This document shows, piece by piece, positions 1 through 8,334 of a stretch of 12,134 bases of DNA (positions within the stretch are counted from its first letter, which is position 1; every line of letters starts with the position of its first letter). The position numbers were made by a program, and so were the translations under genes. This DNA is from UBA11164 sp002420085 (GTDB taxonomy: Bacteria > Pseudomonadota > Gammaproteobacteria > Xanthomonadales > Xanthomonadaceae), in assembly GCA_031976395.1 (NCBI GenBank), contig DALYLJ010000092.1:1-12134 (forward strand). The letters run 5' to 3'. The notes beneath the pieces were generated by a model. It saw nothing but the letters and a program-made list of their open reading frames with translations, was not told the DNA's origin and searched no databases.

Positions 1-152
1 GGTCCGAGTCCAGTCAGGCCGAGTCCGTGCAAGCCAAGCGCGCCGGCCAGCACCAGCAGGGTCCAGGGCCGTGGCTCGTTGCGCGCGGCGGGCGCGCTGA
101 GTCGCGATATTCCGTCTGCATCTCCATCGGAAGCTCCCACACACACCTCCAT
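1..152 (-). CDS. N-terminus of an unidentified membrane protein (runs off the window)
   Basis: On the minus strand an ATG at 152 opens a frame that stays open to base 1 (50 codons visible), and an in-frame TGA lies upstream near 210. Residues 29-50 are strongly hydrophobic: RPW followed by TLLVLAGALGLHGLGL. This looks like a first transmembrane segment or an uncleaved signal anchor after a short polar N-terminus. Third codon positions become G/C-rich only from about residue 17, so a later non-ATG start is possible. The family cannot be named from this much. No strong Shine-Dalgarno sequence precedes the ATG. The call rests on hydrophobicity and on the frame staying open to the window edge. 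Confidence 0.45.
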   Translation of the reverse strand, partial: MEVCVGASDGDADGISRLSAPAARNEPRPWTLLVLAGALGLHGLGLTGLG

Positions 153-517
153 CGTCAAGCGGCCGACTCGCGATTCCGGCGGCTGCGTCCTTGCGGCTGC
201 ACGATGTCACAAGCGTTGGATGCTACGTTCGAGTGTTGCGTCTTCCGCGCGATCACTCGATTGGCTGCCGCATGAGGGATGCGGTGTCGGTCGCTGTGGG
301 CGCTGGATGTCACCGGATGGGGGGAGCCGCTGACGACTCAAGCATGCACCATCACCGTGCTCAATGGAAGTGATAGTTGGCACCAATTCGTGCGATGTCA
401 CACAGCCTTCACGTGCGCGTCAGTCAGGCTGCCGCCGAAGCCTGGTCTGGCGGGCGTCCGAGCGCTGTGGAAATCGGCGGCCAGCGGGCACTCAGGCCAT
501 GGCAGCCCCTTGCAGGT
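153..517. other. Intergenic stretch, no convincing gene
   Basis: This 365-bp stretch separates the 3' end of prmC from the start of the truncated minus-strand gene at 152. All frames contain short open stretches, but none has a plausible protein composition or a good ribosome binding site. I see no tRNA-like fold and no clear intrinsic terminator after prmC. It is locally less GC-rich than the genes around it, which fits a non-coding spacer carrying the promoter of the gene at 152. Confidence 0.5.
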
Positions 518-1387
518 TCAGTCGGTCGGCCGAGCCGGGGCCGGTGCGCGGCCCAGGCTGACTCGGTCGCGTTGTTCGAGATCCTGGGCGGTGGTGATGT
601 CGGTGAGGCCGGCCTGGGCCAGGAGCACACGCAGGCTGGCGCCTTGGTCGTGGCCGTGTTCGAGCAGCAGCCAGCCGCCGGGGCAGAGTTGATCCAGGGC
701 ACCGGCCACGATGTGACGGATGGCATGCAGTCCGTCGGCACCGGAGCTGAGCGCGGTCGCGGGTTCGTGTGGCAGGTCGCCGTGGGCAAGATGCGGGTCG
801 CCAAACGGAATGTACGGCGGGTTGCTGACGATCAGGTCGAAGCGGATGCCGGCAACCGGCTGAAACCAGTCTCCGCAGCGGGTTTCGATTCGGCCTGGGA
901 CGTGGCGGCCGATGTTGCGGCGGGCGACCGCCAGGGCGGCCGGGCTGATGTCGGTGGCGATGATCCGGGTCATCGGGCGTTCGTGGGCAATGGCGATGGC
1001 GACCGCGCCAGTGCCGGTGCCCAGGTCGAGCACGCGGGCGGGCTGATCAGGCGGCAGGTGTGCCAGGGCCAGTTCGACCAGTCGCTCGGTTTCCGGCCGG
1101 GGAATCAGGGTGTCGGGGCTGACGATCAGCGGCAGCGACCAGAATTCGCGCTCGCCGATCAAGTGGGCGATCGGTGTGCCGTGACGGCGACGTTCGACCA
1201 GGGCATCGAACTGTCCGGTGATCGCGTGCGGCAGCGGGTCGGTGCTGTGGGCAAACAGCCAGGCACGCGATCGGTGCAGGCAATGCCCGAGCAGCAATTC
1301 GGCATCCAGCCTGGGGCTGTCGCCGGGCAGGGTTGCGACGGCGGCACGCAGGCAATCGCCGATCGTGCGTTCACGGGTGAGCTTCAT
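518..1387 (-). CDS. prmC: Peptide chain release factor N5-glutamine methyltransferase PrmC (HemK)
   Basis: PrmC methylates the glutamine of the GGQ motif in release factors RF1 and RF2 using S-adenosylmethionine, which speeds translation termination in the cytosol. The 289-residue length fits the family (E. coli about 277). The N-terminal substrate-binding part ends in the conserved stretch around LIGEREFW (77-83) and IPRPETE (95-101). The SAM-binding loop is DLGTGTGAVA (121-130), the acidic ribose-binding region is ATDIS (144-148), and the catalytic NPPY motif is at 189-192. LEHGHDQG lies near 242-249. The frame is open upstream to an ATG at 1513, but that would run into the preceding gene and adds residues without family character, so the ATG at 1387 (MKLTRERT) is preferred. 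The gene sits 58 bp downstream of the sigma-54 regulator in the same direction and may be co-transcribed with it. It is not beside prfA, its usual neighbour in many proteobacteria. Confidence 0.95.
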   Translation of the reverse strand: MKLTRERTIGDCLRAAVATLPGDSPRLDAELLLGHCLHRSRAWLFAHSTDPLPHAITGQFDALVERRRHGTPIAHLIGEREFWSLPLIVSPDTLIPRPETERLVELALAHLPPDQPARVLDLGTGTGAVAIAIAHERPMTRIIATDISPAALAVARRNIGRHVPGRIETRCGDWFQPVAGIRFDLIVSNPPYIPFGDPHLAHGDLPHEPATALSSGADGLHAIRHIVAGALDQLCPGGWLLLEHGHDQGASLRVLLAQAGLTDITTAQDLEQRDRVSLGRAPAPARPTD

Positions 1388-1445
1388 CCGGATCGCGCGC
1401 TGCGCGGGCCGCTGGTCGAGGGTGATGCTGCCGCTGACGCGGTGA

Positions 1446-3191
<1,746 letters not shown>

Positions 3192-3371
3192 GACACTCCG
3201 ACACGCAAGCCGGGAATGCGCTGAGCGTGTCGCAGGACGGTTTCAACAACCGAGCCCAACCCCTGTGGACTGTGGTCATGCCGTCGCCGAAACCACAGCC
3301 ACCCGCCACCCTCGGCGATCGACTTCGCATGGCGCAGCATGCCACGCGAAGCTTCATCATGGAGACCCAAC
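3192..3371. promoter_or_regulatory. Divergent intergenic control region between regulator and tyrosinase
   Basis: These 180 bp separate the divergent starts at 3191 and 3372 and must hold the tyrosinase promoter. I see no clear sigma-70 hexamers. A GG-N10-GC pair on the plus strand (TGG at 3273-3275, GC at 3286-3287) has sigma-54 spacing but matches the -24/-12 consensus poorly otherwise. CTGTGG occurs in tandem at 3263-3268 and 3270-3275 and in inverted orientation (CCACAG) at 3293-3298. The CTGTGGT/ACCACAG pair (3270-3276, 3292-3298) forms a 7-bp inverted repeat. These could be binding sites for the adjacent activator. The assignment is an inference from position and symmetry. Confidence 0.45.
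3323..3351. promoter_or_regulatory. 11-bp inverted repeat just upstream of the tyrosinase start
   Basis: The left arm CTTCGCATGGC (3323-3333) and right arm GCCACGCGAAG (3341-3351) are reverse complements except for one position, separated by the 7-base spacer GCAGCAT. It ends 20 bases before the tyrosinase ATG and 9 bases before its ribosome binding site. It could be a dimeric operator or, if transcribed, a hairpin in the tyrosinase 5' leader influencing translation. The repeat is visible; the function is inferred. Confidence 0.5.
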
Positions 3372-4856
3372 ATGAGCACCCGCAGAACCGTACTGAAATC
3401 CATCATCGCGACCGGCTCGGTCGCGATCTTCTCCGGCGCCGTCGGAACGCTGTCGAGTCTGGCGGCGTCTGCTGTGCCGATTCGGCGCAGCCTGCACGGG
3501 ATGGCACTCAACGATCCCGATCTCTCCACTTACCGCGACTTCGTCGGCCTGATGCTGGGCAAGGATCAATCCAAGCCCCTGAGTTGGCTTGGCTATTCGC
3601 TCCAGCATGGCGTGTACGGCGGCGGCTTCAAGTACTGCCCGCACGGCGATTGGTATTTTCTCCCCTGGCATCGCGGCTACGTCTCGATGTACGAGCAGGC
3701 TGCTCGTGAGCTGATGAAAAATCCGTCGTTCGCCATGCCGTACTGGGACTGGACGGTCGATCGGACCATGCCGTCGGCATTCACCGACAGCCAGTACAAC
3801 GGCAAGAGCAATCCGCTCTACGTCGCCGGGCGCACCCTCTCGACCTCCAACTGGCCGCTGAAGGACAGCGTGGTCGGGCCGGCCGTGATGCAATCGATCT
3901 ATGCGGAAACCGTGTTCCAGCGCTTCGGAACCAGCAAGAACCCGGCGCAGAACTCGCTCGACATGAGCTGGGTGGTGCGCGGCGGCGGCACCCAGGGCAC
4001 GCTCGAAGCCAATCCGCACAACAACATCCACAACTTCATCGGCATGTACATGCCGACCGCCGGCTCGCCGCGCGATCCGATCTTCATGATGCACCACGGC
4101 AATATCGATCGGATCTGGGCCTACTGGAATGGGCTCGGTCGCAGCAACACCAGTGGCATGGATTCAGCCACGGCCAATCTCTGGCTGAAGATGAATTTCG
4201 CCAACAACTACATCGACTCGAACGGCAACACCTATGGCGCCGTGGTCCAGAATCTGCAAAGCACGACCGCACTCGGTTACACCTACGATAATCTGCCACC
4301 CAAGGCCGACGGTCGGGTGTTCGACCCCGAGCGCAACCAGCGCTTGACCGCTTTGTTCGAGTTGGGGTCGAGTGTGAAGAGTGCGCAGGTATTCGGCCTG
4401 CTGCCGGATGTCGAGAATCAGGCGGCCACGCTGACCGCACCCCTGAGCAAGACGGCACGCCTGCATCCGGCGACCCGCGATACCGTGCTGGCAACCGCGC
4501 CCACGGAGCGCCATGGCGCCGAGGTGTTCGCCCTGCTCCGGGAGATCGAACTGACCCCCGGCATCGAAAGCCTCAAGGTGTTCGTCAATGCCCCATCGGT
4601 CAGCCCGGACACGCCCGAGAGCGATCCGCACTTCGTGACTCGGATCGGCTTCTTCGCGCATGGCGAGCACGATGCCCATCACAAGGCTGCACCGAGCATC
4701 CTGGTCGATCTGACCGATACTCTGCGCCGTCTTGCCACAGAAAAATTGCTGGGTGGCGAGTCGATCACTGTCCAGTTGCTGCCGGAACTGCGGGCAGGCA
4801 GCGATCCGGAGGCTGAACGGGCGGTCCCAGCTTCGGTCGAGATCGGCATACTCTAG
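3372..4856 (+). CDS. Tat-exported tyrosinase (type 3 copper protein)
   Basis: This copper oxidase hydroxylates monophenols and/or oxidises o-diphenols to quinones, the entry to melanin-type pigments. GGAG at 3361-3364 fixes the start at 3372 (494 residues) rather than the upstream in-frame ATG at 3339. The N-terminus STRRTVLK plus a hydrophobic stretch is a twin-arginine signal, fitting export of a folded copper enzyme. CuA ligands are His79, His91 and His100 (CPHGDWYFLPWHR); CuB ligands are His216, His220 and His242 (PHNNIH; MMHHGNIDRIW). Cys89-Pro-His91 matches the Cys-X-His thioether motif of fungal tyrosinases. Glu212 and Asn217 fit the 'water-keeper' pair linked to monophenolase activity. 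Residues 270-306 (WLKMNF to LGYTYD) resemble the plant polyphenol oxidase DWL region, and 380-494 look like a beta-rich C-terminal cap with a His cluster (430-437). No MelC1-type caddie is adjacent. The divergent sigma-54 regulator is its likely controller. Confidence 0.95.
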   Translation: MSTRRTVLKSIIATGSVAIFSGAVGTLSSLAASAVPIRRSLHGMALNDPDLSTYRDFVGLMLGKDQSKPLSWLGYSLQHGVYGGGFKYCPHGDWYFLPWHRGYVSMYEQAARELMKNPSFAMPYWDWTVDRTMPSAFTDSQYNGKSNPLYVAGRTLSTSNWPLKDSVVGPAVMQSIYAETVFQRFGTSKNPAQNSLDMSWVVRGGGTQGTLEANPHNNIHNFIGMYMPTAGSPRDPIFMMHHGNIDRIWAYWNGLGRSNTSGMDSATANLWLKMNFANNYIDSNGNTYGAVVQNLQSTTALGYTYDNLPPKADGRVFDPERNQRLTALFELGSSVKSAQVFGLLPDVENQAATLTAPLSKTARLHPATRDTVLATAPTERHGAEVFALLREIELTPGIESLKVFVNAPSVSPDTPESDPHFVTRIGFFAHGEHDAHHKAAPSILVDLTDTLRRLATEKLLGGESITVQLLPELRAGSDPEAERAVPASVEIGIL

Positions 4857-4863
4857 TCAAATA

Positions 4864-4898
4864 CGACCCGCCCGACTCGACGGATGTCGGGCGGGTCG
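4864..4898. terminator. Strong hairpin after the tyrosinase gene
   Basis: A perfect 13-bp inverted repeat (CGACCCGCCCGAC, 4864-4876; CGGGCGGGTCG within 4886-4898) encloses the 9-base loop TCGACGGAT. It begins 8 bases after the tyrosinase stop codon. There is no run of T after it on the plus strand. On the minus strand TATTTGAC follows, a weak T-rich tail. It probably ends or attenuates tyrosinase transcription, or protects the mRNA 3' end, and would lower expression of the gene starting at 4939. Confidence 0.7.
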
Positions 4899-4938
4899 AC
4901 AGTGTGCAGATTCGCTCATTCGACCCGGAGTCGCAGCC

Positions 4939-5484
4939 ATGACCAACCCCGGCGCAACCGTGGGCTTACGCTGGAACAGAACGATCACGCTCGCCACGAC
5001 GATCACTGTGCTTGGCCTGGCCTGCACCGATCGCATGGTCGATGCTGCGCTGCGTGCCAGTGCGACCAGCAGCGGGCATCAGGCACTGCCTTTGCACCTG
5101 TGCCTCGAAGTCACCGAATCGGCCCGCGTCGATCTGCACAGCGGCCGCCAAAGATTGGTTCTGGAGGTGGTGCGTCAACCTGCCATGACGGTCTACAGTC
5201 CGAGCTATGTGGTCACCCTGGTCGATGACCGGGCCGACCAGCGGCCGGGAACGCGGGGCGACGTCGAGATCGGTCGCTTTGCATTGCACCCGGATCGGCC
5301 ATCGGCGACCGGCGACGGCGAGCCGCAGCGATTCGGGTTGCGGTTGGATGCGGTGCTCGGGACCAGGCCGATGCCGATCACCAGGCTGTGCGTGGCGGTC
5401 GATGTGGCACAGCCGGACGCGGTCGAGCCGGAATCCGTTCCGGCTCGCAGTCAGTTCACGCTGAAGCTTGAAACAACACCCTGA
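4939..5484 (+). CDS. Small exported beta-rich protein of unknown function
   Basis: I do not recognise this 181-residue protein. The ATG at 4939 is chosen because GGAG lies 8 bases upstream; the frame is open further upstream but inside the tyrosinase gene. RWNR followed by a hydrophobic stretch (15-28) looks like a signal peptide. Cys29 follows G-L-A, a poor lipobox, so a lipoprotein is possible but not certain. The rest alternates into about seven likely beta-strands (51-60, 72-79, 88-96, 108-116, 132-140, 148-156, 171-178), suggesting an Ig-like or similar sandwich. Cys55 and Cys151 could form a disulfide in the periplasm. It follows the tyrosinase in the same direction after a 13-bp hairpin, so it may be a partner such as a copper-loading or anchoring factor, by position only. 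It ends 7 bases from the convergent gene at 5492. Confidence 0.75.
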   Translation: MTNPGATVGLRWNRTITLATTITVLGLACTDRMVDAALRASATSSGHQALPLHLCLEVTESARVDLHSGRQRLVLEVVRQPAMTVYSPSYVVTLVDDRADQRPGTRGDVEIGRFALHPDRPSATGDGEPQRFGLRLDAVLGTRPMPITRLCVAVDVAQPDAVEPESVPARSQFTLKLETTP

Positions 5485-5497
5485 TCCGAGCTCAGGG
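5479..5497. terminator. Small bidirectional hairpin between convergent genes
   Basis: CCCTGA (5479-5484) and TCAGGG (5492-5497) form a 6-bp inverted repeat with a 7-base loop. The stop codons of the two convergent genes lie in opposite arms: TGA at 5482-5484 for the plus gene, and TCA at 5492-5494, read TGA, for the minus gene. No long T-tract follows on either side, so any termination would be weak. Confidence 0.3.
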
Positions 5498-6049
5498 CTG
5501 GCTATTCGGTGGCTCGGTGCCAGTGCCGACTTCGGCCTCCGGGTCGAACGAGAACACTCGGATCTTCTCGGACTTGCCGTCCGGGCCGTTGGTCTCGATG
5601 GCGACCGTGATGACCAGCGACAACTCCCAGCGGCCATCCTGCTGGATGACGATCAGCGGCTGCTTGGAGCGCTGCACGAAGTATTTCCGATCTTCGACGG
5701 GATCGGGCGGTTCTACCGGCCGCAGTTTGCCCCAGTCGCCGACCGAGATCACGGCCGAGTCGTTCGAGAACAACGAGGGCGCACAAAATGCCATCCCGGA
5801 GGTGTGGGGAATGCTGATCAGGTAGGCGTTCAGGACACGGGTCTTGATCAGGGTTTCGGCAAGCCCGGTGCTGTAGACATCGACGAATACCTGATCTCCC
5901 TTGACCAGATGGACCGAGCCGGCATGTGGGCCGGTGGCTTTCAACAGATTGCGGGTGCCGTCGTCCTCGGAGATGCGCCACAGCAGGGCGCCCGAGATTT
6001 GATCGACATCGTAGCTGACACTCAGAACCGCTTTTTGCTTCTTGCTCAT
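5492..6049 (-). CDS. Conserved-looking beta-rich protein coupled to the kinase gene
   Basis: This is a 185-residue soluble protein without a signal peptide or membrane segment, not recognised with confidence. Its ATG overlaps the kinase stop codon (ATGA, 6046-6049), and AGGAG in the kinase 3' end lies 7 bases upstream, so the two are very probably co-translated and functionally linked. The sequence alternates short beta-strands: KAVLSVSYDV (6-15), LVKGDQVFVDVYS (48-60), LNAYLISI (73-80) and LSLVITVAI (143-151). It ends in FSFDPEAEVGTG followed by a Pro-rich tail. The GD near 51 and the late F-x-x-DP-x-x-x-VG pattern recall the AidA/PixA inclusion-body protein family, but that resemblance is loose and may be chance. 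It could be a substrate or effector of the kinase. Confidence 0.8.
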   Translation of the reverse strand: MSKKQKAVLSVSYDVDQISGALLWRISEDDGTRNLLKATGPHAGSVHLVKGDQVFVDVYSTGLAETLIKTRVLNAYLISIPHTSGMAFCAPSLFSNDSAVISVGDWGKLRPVEPPDPVEDRKYFVQRSKQPLIVIQQDGRWELSLVITVAIETNGPDGKSEKIRVFSFDPEAEVGTGTEPPNSQP

Positions 6050-8334
6050 GAGCCACTCCTGCTGACGATGAGGTGGTAGCGCAGATCGCGCCGCAGCAGC
6101 ACCAGATCGGGATCCGATTCGACCAGATGCTGCGGATAGCCTAGCTCAATCGCTGCTTCGAGATGCTCCAGCGATGATTCGCGATCGCCGAGGGCCTCCG
6201 AGGTCAGCACTGCGCGAAAGCGGAAATCGGCATCATCACCGGCGACCGATTGTGCCTGACCGAGAAAACGAAGCGCCTCGTCGCGCCGACCCAACCGTGC
6301 TGCGTACAGCGCCGCCCGACCATGTCGGGTGGCATCGGGCTGCTCGGTATGAAGGCTGGGCTCCAGCAGAGCCAATGCCCGGGCATAGGCGGCGCGGGCT
6401 TCTTGCTCGCGTTCCGGCAGCCAGCGCAGGGCGTCGGCCAGATTGGCCCACTTGAGGTAGTCGTTCGGGCTACCGCGACCATCGGACAGTGCGGCACGGA
6501 ATGCGGCGGCGGCTTCCTCATACCGACCACGGGCATAGAGGGTGGTGCCGAGATTGTTGTACAGCCTGCTGTGCGGTCGGATCCGCAGGCCCTGCTGGAT
6601 CACCGACAGCGCCTCGTCGTCGCGGCCCAGGCGCAACAATACGGCACTGAGATTGGCATAGGCGTAGATGCTGTCCGGTTTGAGCGCGATGCTGTGGCGG
6701 AAGGCATCGGCAGCGGCGATATAGTCGGCGCGTCGATAGCGCAACGTCCCGAGGTCATCCCAGAAGCGGCGGTCGTTGGGATGGGCAGCCAAACCGCGTG
6801 CAACCACCTGCTCGGCCTCCTCGAATCGGTTGCGTGAGCGCAACAGCCGACCCAGTCCATGCAAGGCGAACGGGTCGTTCGGGTCGAGCGACAGGGCGGT
6901 GCCGTAGGCGGCTTCGGCGGCTTCGGCATCGCCGCGATATTCCAAGGTCCAGGCGCGCGCCACCCAGGCATGCGCGAGTTGGTCGTCGGCACCGAGGGCG
7001 GCTTCGGCATGTTGCTCGGCCCGAGCCAGCCAGACCGGGTCACGGTCGTCATCGGCATAACGCAGGCAATAGGCCAGGGCCAGCATGGCGGCGATCGATG
7101 CCCGGGCGCGGACATCGGCCGGCAAGGATTCCAGGGCGGTCACCGCCTGGGCAGCGGCGCCATCGCGGTCGAAATCGAGCATCAGGGCTTCGGCGGTGGC
7201 AATCGTCTGCCGGATGTCGGCAGCGGCGACCACGGCGGCAGGCGGTTCTCCAGCCGGCGCCGGAACGTCGGCGCCCAACCAGGCCAGCACACCCAGCAAT
7301 ACGGCCGCTGTCAGCAGTTCCAGGGCTCGACCGGGTCCGATGCCGGGCGTTTCCTTGCCGGCGGGTCGGTCCGCTGTGGTGGCGGCCCTGCCGTCGGCGG
7401 CGCCAAGCCGGGGCGCGCTGATCTGGCCGGATTCGATCGCAGTCAGCACACGAAGCACTTCGACCATCAGCCCGAGTCGCTGGCCGGGGTCGGGTTCGAC
7501 CATCACCTTCAGAAGGCCATCGAGCGCACGCCGGGCCGGCAGTTGGCTGTCCGGATCGAAACCCGCACCGGACTCGGCAGCATCGGTATCGAATTCGAGT
7601 GTGTCCTCGCAGGCGAGCAGATCCCGGCCGAGCACGCCCAGCGCGAAGACATCGCCCGTGGCCGAGCTGGCGCCGCCTCGCAGCCGCTCCGGAGCCATGA
7701 AGCGAGGGGTTCCGGCCACGGTCCGGGCGGCCGTCGCTCGACCCGTGCCGGCACCGGCTGTGCCCACACCGGCATCGGAGCCGGCCTCAGCGTCCGAGTG
7801 TCGAGCCGCCCCGCCCTCCGCGATGCGCGCTGCCAGCCCGAAATCGAGCACGCGGACGCGACCCTCCGATTCGATCATCAGGTTGGCCGGCTTGAGGTCA
7901 CCATGGACCATGCCCTGGGCGTGCAGTGATGCCAGCGCCTCGGCGGTCTGCCGCAGAATCGACACGGTCTCGCGGAAGCTGATCGGCGCCTCGTCCATGC
8001 GCCGTCGCAGCGTGCTGCCGCGAACCCGCTCCATCACCACCACCAGTTCGTGGCCAACCTGGACCAGGTCGTAGACCGCGACCAGGGCCGGGTGTCGTGC
8101 CGCTGCCGCCAGTCTGGCCTCGTGCAGCAGGCGGTCATCGTGGCCATCGCTGCTGCGCGGCAACAGAAACTTCAGTGCCACCTCGCGGTGCAGGCGCTCG
8201 TCCCAGCCGGCGAACACCCGGCCGAAACCGCCTTCACCAAGGGCTTCGGCAACCGTGTAGTGCCCCACCCGCGAAGGCATGACATTCGGCCCATCCGGGC
8301 GCGCTGTCGTATCGTTCCCAGACCCTGAAACCAT
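6046..8334 (-). CDS. Transmembrane Ser/Thr protein kinase with C-terminal TPR repeats
   Basis: The 762-residue protein has a cytosolic Hanks-type kinase domain (about 24-300), one membrane segment (about 338-355) and a long TPR array (about 430-690). The glycine loop is GEGGFG (33-38), Lys55 binds ATP, Glu72 sits in helix C, the catalytic loop is HGDLKPAN (144-151, Asp146) and the metal motif is DFG (164-166). MAPE (213-216) closes the activation segment. The kinase is non-RD: Gly replaces Arg before the catalytic Asp. Between DFG and APE is an unusually long Ala/Gly/Asp-rich insert (about 170-205). TPR units include AEAAYGTALSLDPND and ADAFRHSIALKPDS. With one membrane span after the kinase domain, the TPR part should lie in the periplasm and could sense a partner there. 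The ATG at 8334 is used; 8280 is an alternative. It is the first gene of an operon with 5492-6049. Confidence 0.93.
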   Translation of the reverse strand: MVSGSGNDTTARPDGPNVMPSRVGHYTVAEALGEGGFGRVFAGWDERLHREVALKFLLPRSSDGHDDRLLHEARLAAAARHPALVAVYDLVQVGHELVVVMERVRGSTLRRRMDEAPISFRETVSILRQTAEALASLHAQGMVHGDLKPANLMIESEGRVRVLDFGLAARIAEGGAARHSDAEAGSDAGVGTAGAGTGRATAARTVAGTPRFMAPERLRGGASSATGDVFALGVLGRDLLACEDTLEFDTDAAESGAGFDPDSQLPARRALDGLLKVMVEPDPGQRLGLMVEVLRVLTAIESGQISAPRLGAADGRAATTADRPAGKETPGIGPGRALELLTAAVLLGVLAWLGADVPAPAGEPPAAVVAAADIRQTIATAEALMLDFDRDGAAAQAVTALESLPADVRARASIAAMLALAYCLRYADDDRDPVWLARAEQHAEAALGADDQLAHAWVARAWTLEYRGDAEAAEAAYGTALSLDPNDPFALHGLGRLLRSRNRFEEAEQVVARGLAAHPNDRRFWDDLGTLRYRRADYIAAADAFRHSIALKPDSIYAYANLSAVLLRLGRDDEALSVIQQGLRIRPHSRLYNNLGTTLYARGRYEEAAAAFRAALSDGRGSPNDYLKWANLADALRWLPEREQEARAAYARALALLEPSLHTEQPDATRHGRAALYAARLGRRDEALRFLGQAQSVAGDDADFRFRAVLTSEALGDRESSLEHLEAAIELGYPQHLVESDPDLVLLRRDLRYHLIVSRSGS

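Noticed and set aside
379..398. TGGCAC followed by TGC, resembling a sigma-54 promoter
   Set aside because: The GG to GC spacing is 11 rather than 10 bases and no plus-strand gene lies downstream.
3339..3371. Upstream tyrosinase start at 3339
   Set aside because: It lies in the loop of the inverted repeat and lacks a ribosome binding site, whereas 3372 has GGAG seven bases upstream and gives a standard Tat signal.
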